Shown piece after piece: positions 59,582 to 64,000 of a stretch of DNA of 64,000 bases (position 1 is its first letter; each line of letters starts with the position of its first letter). The notes beneath the pieces are model-generated. The model worked only from the letters and a program-made list of their open reading frames with translations. It had not been told where the DNA came from and did not search any database. The stretch spans positions 1,798,001-1,862,000 of the forward strand of contig NZ_OU659204.1 in the NCBI RefSeq assembly GCF_915403165.1, given 5' to 3'. Source of the DNA: Providencia alcalifaciens. Lineage in GTDB: Bacteria; Pseudomonadota; Gammaproteobacteria; Enterobacterales; Enterobacteriaceae. Position numbers and translations under genes: made by a program.

Positions 59582-60102
59582 CCTGCGCCTGTAACTAAAT
59601 TCAACGCTATCAATTCGATTAAAAACGACAAATCGAATAGAAAATAATCAGCCTTACCCGCCTGTCAAGATCCTTTGTTATAAATAAGAAATCGGCATTT
59701 TGAGGTTTCTATTGAAATAGATTACTCAAACACGAGAATAAATTTGTCATATACTTAGCAATATTCAAATGTTAAATATTCTTTAATAAAAAGTAGAGTG
59801 ATATTTAAATAATATTTAATCAGCCTAATTCACACACGTGGTGATTTTAAGTGATATTTCATAGCATATTGAAATAATATACTTTTCCTGTCTTATTGTG
59901 CTCAAATATCATATTGTCATTCAAGAACTAATTTAATGAGTCAATGTTATCTAAATAGAACTATGATTAACGTTATTGTCACGTTAGTTCACTGAAAGAT
60001 GAGTTGAATAGGTAGTGTTAAAATCGATTAGCACTTAGCTTTAAATGCTTTTTCACTCAAAATGAAGACATAAGGTAAATCCAAAACTCATAAAATGCAT
60101 TT

Positions 60103-60118
60103 TTAGGAATATTCCTAA
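60103..60118. repeat. Perfect 16-bp palindrome with flanking direct repeats
   Basis: TTAGGAATATTCCTAA, overlapped and followed by direct repeats ATGCATTTTTAGG (60095) and ATGCATTTTTTAGG (60120). No known binding protein is suggested by sequence alone. Confidence 0.6.
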
Positions 60119-60213
60119 TATGCATTTTTTAGGCAATTTTTATAAATTTGGTCGAATTGTTCTTCTTGAAAAATAACCTTATATATCAGCTTGTTGTGTA
60201 AATCTCTCAAATT

Positions 60214-60227
60214 TTGATGCAGATCAA
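60214..60227. promoter_or_regulatory. Perfect FNR-type site without an annotated target gene
   Basis: TTGATGCAGATCAA is an exact match to TTGAT-N4-ATCAA. A plausible -10 (TATTTA, 60251-60256) lies downstream at class II spacing. The nearest downstream recognised gene is 960 bases away. Confidence 0.7.
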
Positions 60228-60314
60228 ACTTTTGTCTAAAAAGTACTACCTATTTAGTATTGCTAGATCAGAAATGATTATTTCCGCTTACATAGCCTCA
60301 TACCTTGATACTCT

Positions 60315-60344
60315 TAATAAGATTAAATTGTCAAAATCTTATTA
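60315..60344. repeat. Perfect 10-bp stem downstream of the FNR-type site
   Basis: TAATAAGATT pairs with AATCTTATTA across a 10-base loop. A second stem, TTTATGAT with ATCATAAA and a TTTTT loop (60371-60391), follows. Confidence 0.6.
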
Positions 60345-61190
60345 TATGACAGGAGCATTATCTTGCGGTATTTATGATTTTTTATCATAAATATTTTCCC
60401 TGCCTCTTTATCGTGTTTTTTCTATTCCCTCTACGATAGCGTTAGTCACTAAAAAAATGCCGTTATATAACTTTTTACTTCACCCTAAGGCGCTATATAG
60501 TTATAGATAATTCTTTTACTCTCATTGGGAGTTAATTAGGTATTAGAATAATAATTCGATATTTAATTTTATTTATTGGCAAATGTTTCAATATGAACAT
60601 CAAGTAATTATATAAGAATATTTTATTAATTACGTATTTTTAACACGTATGGAGTGAATTCATTTTGTAATCAAAAAACTAGAAAAAGTGTCTAAATGTA
60701 AATAAAAATGCAAAATTTAACTTATATCTCAAATTTAAAATATTCACAAAAATCTCTTATATCTTATAAAATCAAAATTAAATTTTATATATTTAAATTT
60801 ATCATCTTGAATCATCTAACTCAGTCTCTAAATATGACTTATTAAGTGTAATTAATATATTGACCATTTCGATTAATAGATCATTTGCAATAGCCTGCGC
60901 CTATCAAAATGTTAATAAGCCAAGATAAAAACGATTTAATGACACATAAGTTTTTATGTATTCTTTGCTTCGAATTAGTGGTCATACAACTTGTTGGTCA
61001 AAAAACAGAATGCACTGAGCTACTTTTTATTTTTGCATTACGGGGATCCGTTAGAAGCTCTAAATATGCTGACTTCTGGCTGTATTTTAATACGGTCTAG
61101 CTCTGTTTTTGCTGTTACCCAAGAATGAATAAAAGACCTCTTAATAATTTGTATAAGTAATAAATAAAAAACTCATCTTAGGAATTGAAA

Positions 61191-61766
61191 ATGAAAAAAG
61201 TTTTACTGACTGCTATCGCAGCAACAGTTCTTAGCTTCACAACAGCAAACGCAGCAACTTCAGTTGGCGGTGGCCAAGTTAACTTCAATGGTAAAGTTAT
61301 GGATGTTTCTTGTAACGTTTCCGTTGATGGTCAAGGCAGCGATGCAACAGTGTATTTAGCACCTGTTTCTTTACAAGAAGTTAAAAACGGCGGCGCTAAC
61401 ACTATTTTAAAACCAAAAACTTTCGCTATCGAAATCAGTGACTGCGCACAAAGCGGCAAACCTGTTACTGATACCGCAGCTTTAGGTGTGCGTTGGACTG
61501 GTGGTAACTTAGCCGCTAATACTAACGGTAGCTTAGCTAACACTGTTGTTAATGGCGCTAAAAACATCCAACTAGCACTGTCTACTGACGGCGCAAAAAC
61601 CACTAAAATTTTCCCGGGTCAAGCAAGCCAACCAAAAGCAGTTGGTGAGAAAAACGGTAGCAATACCCGTTTCACTTACTATGTTGGTTACTCTACAGCA
61701 ACTCCTGACACTGTAAGCGCGGGTGAAATCCAAAGCTACGCGACTTACGAAATTACTTATAACTAA
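61191..61766 (+). CDS. Fimbrial major subunit, chaperone-usher operon 2
   Basis: ATG 61191 with TAGGAAT upstream gives 191 residues and a signal peptide ending ANA. Pilin features: cysteine in VSCNVSVD and in SDCAQSG, Ala/Thr/Gly-rich mature part, and C-terminal ATYEITYN with penultimate Tyr. Codon use is strongly biased to favoured codons (for example many GGT, AAC, GCA), which suggests high expression. Confidence 0.92.
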   Translation: MKKVLLTAIAATVLSFTTANAATSVGGGQVNFNGKVMDVSCNVSVDGQGSDATVYLAPVSLQEVKNGGANTILKPKTFAIEISDCAQSGKPVTDTAALGVRWTGGNLAANTNGSLANTVVNGAKNIQLALSTDGAKTTKIFPGQASQPKAVGEKNGSNTRFTYYVGYSTATPDTVSAGEIQSYATYEITYN

Positions 61767-61854
61767 TTTTTCAGTCAGTTTTTATCGGCATTTTCGATAA
61801 AAGCATGAGTTAGTAAGCGGTGGGTAAACTGCCGCTTTTTGCTTTGAGGCCCAC

Positions 61855-62556
61855 ATGAAAGCCATTCTATTTAGCCTTTGCTTACTGTCGAGTGTGACAG
61901 CATTTGCAAATAACATCATCGTTAACGGTACTCGTTTTGTTTATCCTAGCGATGAAAAAGAAATCACGATCCAATTAAATAATACGGCTGACCGTCCTGC
62001 TATGGCCCAGACATGGCTTGATACAGGTGATGCATCTGAAACACCTGATACCATTAAAACGCCATTTCAACTCACACCGCCGATTTCCCGAATTGAAGCA
62101 AAAGGTGGCCAAACTATCCGCATTAAGCTGATGGATAAATCCGCCTTACCGCAAGACAGAGAATCCTTATGGTGGCTGAATCTGTTAGATATTCCACCAA
62201 TGGTCAAAAATAAAGCAGAAGAAAATCAAAATGTGCTGCAATTGGCTATTCGTTCTCGTTTTAAATTTTTCTATCGCCCATCAGGCTTAGGTAGTCGCGA
62301 GCTTGCGCCTGAGCAACTCGTTGTTAAAGCTGATGGCAGCAAACTTAATATCGGCAACCCGTCGCCATACTTTATTACTATTACAAAAATTTCTACTGAT
62401 GGTTCTAACGGATTGAATAATGAAACAATTTTTTTAGAGCCTAAAAGCCAGTCGACAGTGACGCTCAAGCGAGTACTGACGTCAGGAACTAAGATTATTA
62501 TTAACAATATCAATGATTACGGCTCAGATGTAGCGGTAAAAACTACCGTTAAATAG
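61855..62556 (+). CDS. Periplasmic fimbrial chaperone, operon 2
   Basis: PapD-type chaperone of 233 residues with a short signal (to FAN). The conserved NGTRFVYPSDEKEITIQLNN start, LWWLNLLDIPP and the C-terminal strand NINDYGSD are present. It follows the pilin after 88 bases and precedes the usher by 8 bases. Confidence 0.93.
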   Translation: MKAILFSLCLLSSVTAFANNIIVNGTRFVYPSDEKEITIQLNNTADRPAMAQTWLDTGDASETPDTIKTPFQLTPPISRIEAKGGQTIRIKLMDKSALPQDRESLWWLNLLDIPPMVKNKAEENQNVLQLAIRSRFKFFYRPSGLGSRELAPEQLVVKADGSKLNIGNPSPYFITITKISTDGSNGLNNETIFLEPKSQSTVTLKRVLTSGTKIIINNINDYGSDVAVKTTVK

Positions 62557-62564
62557 GATTTAGA

Positions 62565-64000
62565 ATGAAGCAGAGAGAGTTCAAAAATAAATATACAAAC
62601 TTACTCTCAGTGACAGTTTTAGTCACAGTCTGTGCTTTACCGTCGTTTTATGCTTGGAGTGAAGAAGAAGATACCACGTATGAATTTAACAGCGGTTTCA
62701 TTATTGGTAGCCAAGAAAACGTTGATTTTGACAGATTTAATACAACAGGGATCAGCCCAGGAAAATATTCCGTTGATGTGTATACCAATGGGAGTTGGAA
62801 AGGGCGATATGACCTTGATTTCGTCGCAAAAGAAAATGGACAGTTAGGAACCTGCTACACCCCAACGCTGTTATCTGACTTGGGTATTAATGTCGAAAAA
62901 TTTGCACCGACGGCAAAACTCGATAGCAAAGAGTGTCTTTTTTTAACTCAGTGGAATAGTGACCCTGATGTTACCGACACATTTCACTCATCAACATTAC
63001 GAGTTGATATTTCTGTCCCTCAAATTTATGAGCAGAAATCATCTCGTGGCTATGTCTCTGAACAGTTCTGGGAAACTGGGATCCCTGCGTTGAACCTGGG
63101 CTATATGAGTAACTATTATGATAGTCACTCAAACGGCAACAACAATGCGAGTGCTTATCTCGGATTAAATGCAGGATTAAGCTATGACGGTTGGTTATTA
63201 AAGCATATTGGAAATTTAAATTGGCAACGTAAAGAGGGTGCAAATTGGCACAGTAACCAAACCTATTTACAGCGCCCTATTATTGGATTGAAATCTAAAG
63301 CAACCGCAGGGCAGTTTTATACTGACGGGGATATGTTCGACAGTATCAGTTTATTAGGGGCTAAAATTGCCACTGACGATACGATGTATCCTGATAGCAT
63401 GAGTTCTTTTGTACCTGAAATTCGTGGTGTTGCACAAAGCAATGCCCTTGTTACCGTCAAACAAAATGATGTCGTTATTTATCAAACCTCAGTTTCTCCA
63501 GGACCATTTAACCTCAATGATGTGTACCCATCCGGTTATGGTAATGACCTTGTCGTGACTATCAAAGAGGCCGATGGAAGTGAGTCTTCCTTTAGTGTGC
63601 CTTACACGTCGATGGCTCAGTTACTACGTCCAGGTTATACCCGTTATCAACTTTCAGGTGGTAAATCGGACGCTAAAGGTATTAGTAACCGACCATTTAT
63701 TATGCAAGGTACTTTGCAGCACGGTTTAAATAACACCTTTACACTGTATGGTGGTGTCACTGCATTTGATGATTATCAGGCTTATTTGTTAGGGGCGGGA
63801 GTGAATACGGTCATTGGTGCGGTTGCCGTGGATGTCACTCAATCAAGAACTGTATTCAATCAAAAAACGGATATGGGGCAAAGTTACCGGTTTACTTTTA
63901 ACAAACTATTTTCTGATACTGACACAAACCTTGTATTAGCGGCATACCGTTATTCAACAGAAGATTATTACAGTCTTTCTAATGCGCTTTACACTATTGA
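62565..64000 (+). CDS. Outer-membrane fimbrial usher, operon 2, cut by the window edge
   Basis: Starts at ATG 62565 (AGGA upstream) with a signal peptide to about residue 31. The frame stays open to the last base, 478 codons, so the C-terminal part is outside the window. Visible are the N-terminal domain (YEFNSGFIIGSQENVDFDRFNT; PGKYSVDVYTNG), the RGVAQSNALVTVKQND plug motif and barrel strands. It differs clearly from the operon 1 usher. Confidence 0.92.
   Translation, partial: MKQREFKNKYTNLLSVTVLVTVCALPSFYAWSEEEDTTYEFNSGFIIGSQENVDFDRFNTTGISPGKYSVDVYTNGSWKGRYDLDFVAKENGQLGTCYTPTLLSDLGINVEKFAPTAKLDSKECLFLTQWNSDPDVTDTFHSSTLRVDISVPQIYEQKSSRGYVSEQFWETGIPALNLGYMSNYYDSHSNGNNNASAYLGLNAGLSYDGWLLKHIGNLNWQRKEGANWHSNQTYLQRPIIGLKSKATAGQFYTDGDMFDSISLLGAKIATDDTMYPDSMSSFVPEIRGVAQSNALVTVKQNDVVIYQTSVSPGPFNLNDVYPSGYGNDLVVTIKEADGSESSFSVPYTSMAQLLRPGYTRYQLSGGKSDAKGISNRPFIMQGTLQHGLNNTFTLYGGVTAFDDYQAYLLGAGVNTVIGAVAVDVTQSRTVFNQKTDMGQSYRFTFNKLFSDTDTNLVLAAYRYSTEDYYSLSNALYTI

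Larger units (their letters stand above)
59582..61190. other. Long gene-poor AT-rich region upstream of fimbrial operon 2
   Basis: About 1.6 kb with no credible gene of ordinary size. Seen in it: an IR ATTCGATT/AATCGAAT (59613-59638), a perfect TTAGGAATATTCCTAA palindrome, a perfect FNR-type dyad, and two hairpins at 60315-60344 and 60371-60391. A 63-codon frame at 60909-61100 has no ribosome-binding site and is not called. The DNA right of 60500 probably carries the fimbrial promoter. Confidence 0.6.

Noticed and set aside
60909..61100. 63-codon plus-strand frame before fimbrial operon 2
   Set aside because: No ribosome-binding site, odd composition and no recognisable motif; likely chance in AT-rich DNA.
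61000..61110. 9-bp inverted repeat as a fimbrial invertible switch for operon 2
   Set aside because: The repeat AAAAACAGA/TCTGTTTTT is short and low in complexity; such matches are frequent in this region and no recombinase gene is nearby.

Overview
The window is about 41% GC by eye and carries a gene-dense enterobacterial chromosome segment. Protein sequences and gene order point to the Morganellaceae, most likely Providencia. This is judged from resemblance to E. coli proteins and E. coli-like synteny (cutC-cmoBA, aspS-nudB-yebC-ruvCAB, znuACB-mepM-lpxM, hexR-pykA-zwf, yoaB-yoaA-tsaB-yeaY-fadD-rnd, minCDE-ycgLMN), combined with Morganellaceae-style accessory loci. No rRNA, tRNA, CRISPR array, intact insertion sequence or prophage was recognised.

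Layout. 1-4.1 kb: rimJ, murJ and the nitrogen-regulated glnK-amtB pair, with a near-perfect sigma-54 promoter and two NtrC-like sites. 4.2-11.5 kb: argS, yecM, cutC, cmoAB, a MAPEG protein, a Nudix hydrolase and small secreted or lipoprotein genes. 11.5-17.5 kb: aspS (long leader with a 16-bp tandem repeat), nudB, yebC, ruvC and ruvAB (LexA box). 17.7-23.2 kb: a lipoprotein, the divergent zinc uptake genes znuA and znuCB around a Zur palindrome, mepM and lpxM. 23.3-29.2 kb: accessory island with a LysR regulator and a four-gene chaperone-usher fimbrial operon whose promoter region holds nested inverted repeats. 29.2-36.4 kb: pykA, hexR, zwf, a small unknown, pdxK and mdtJI with a candidate leader ORF. 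37-39.3 kb: a HAF-repeat autotransporter. 39.4-48.2 kb: yoaB, yoaA, tsaB, yeaY-like lipoprotein, two unknown secreted proteins, a decayed IS256-family fragment, fadD (FadR-like site) and rnd.

48.7-54.9 kb is the most distinctive locus: a hemophilin-like secreted protein with a TbpB-type C-terminal barrel, a Slam/type XI secretion outer-membrane protein, a 1010-residue TonB-dependent receptor and a dedicated TonB-like protein. Together they read as a self-contained hemophore export and haem re-import system. 55-59.5 kb: minCDE, ycgL, a lytic transglycosylase, ycgM and ycgN. 59.5-61.2 kb is an unusually long AT-rich intergenic region with a perfect FNR-type palindrome and several hairpins. A second chaperone-usher operon starts at 61.2 kb; its usher runs off the right edge.

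Protein families were assigned by reading the translations against remembered family sequences; no database search was run.
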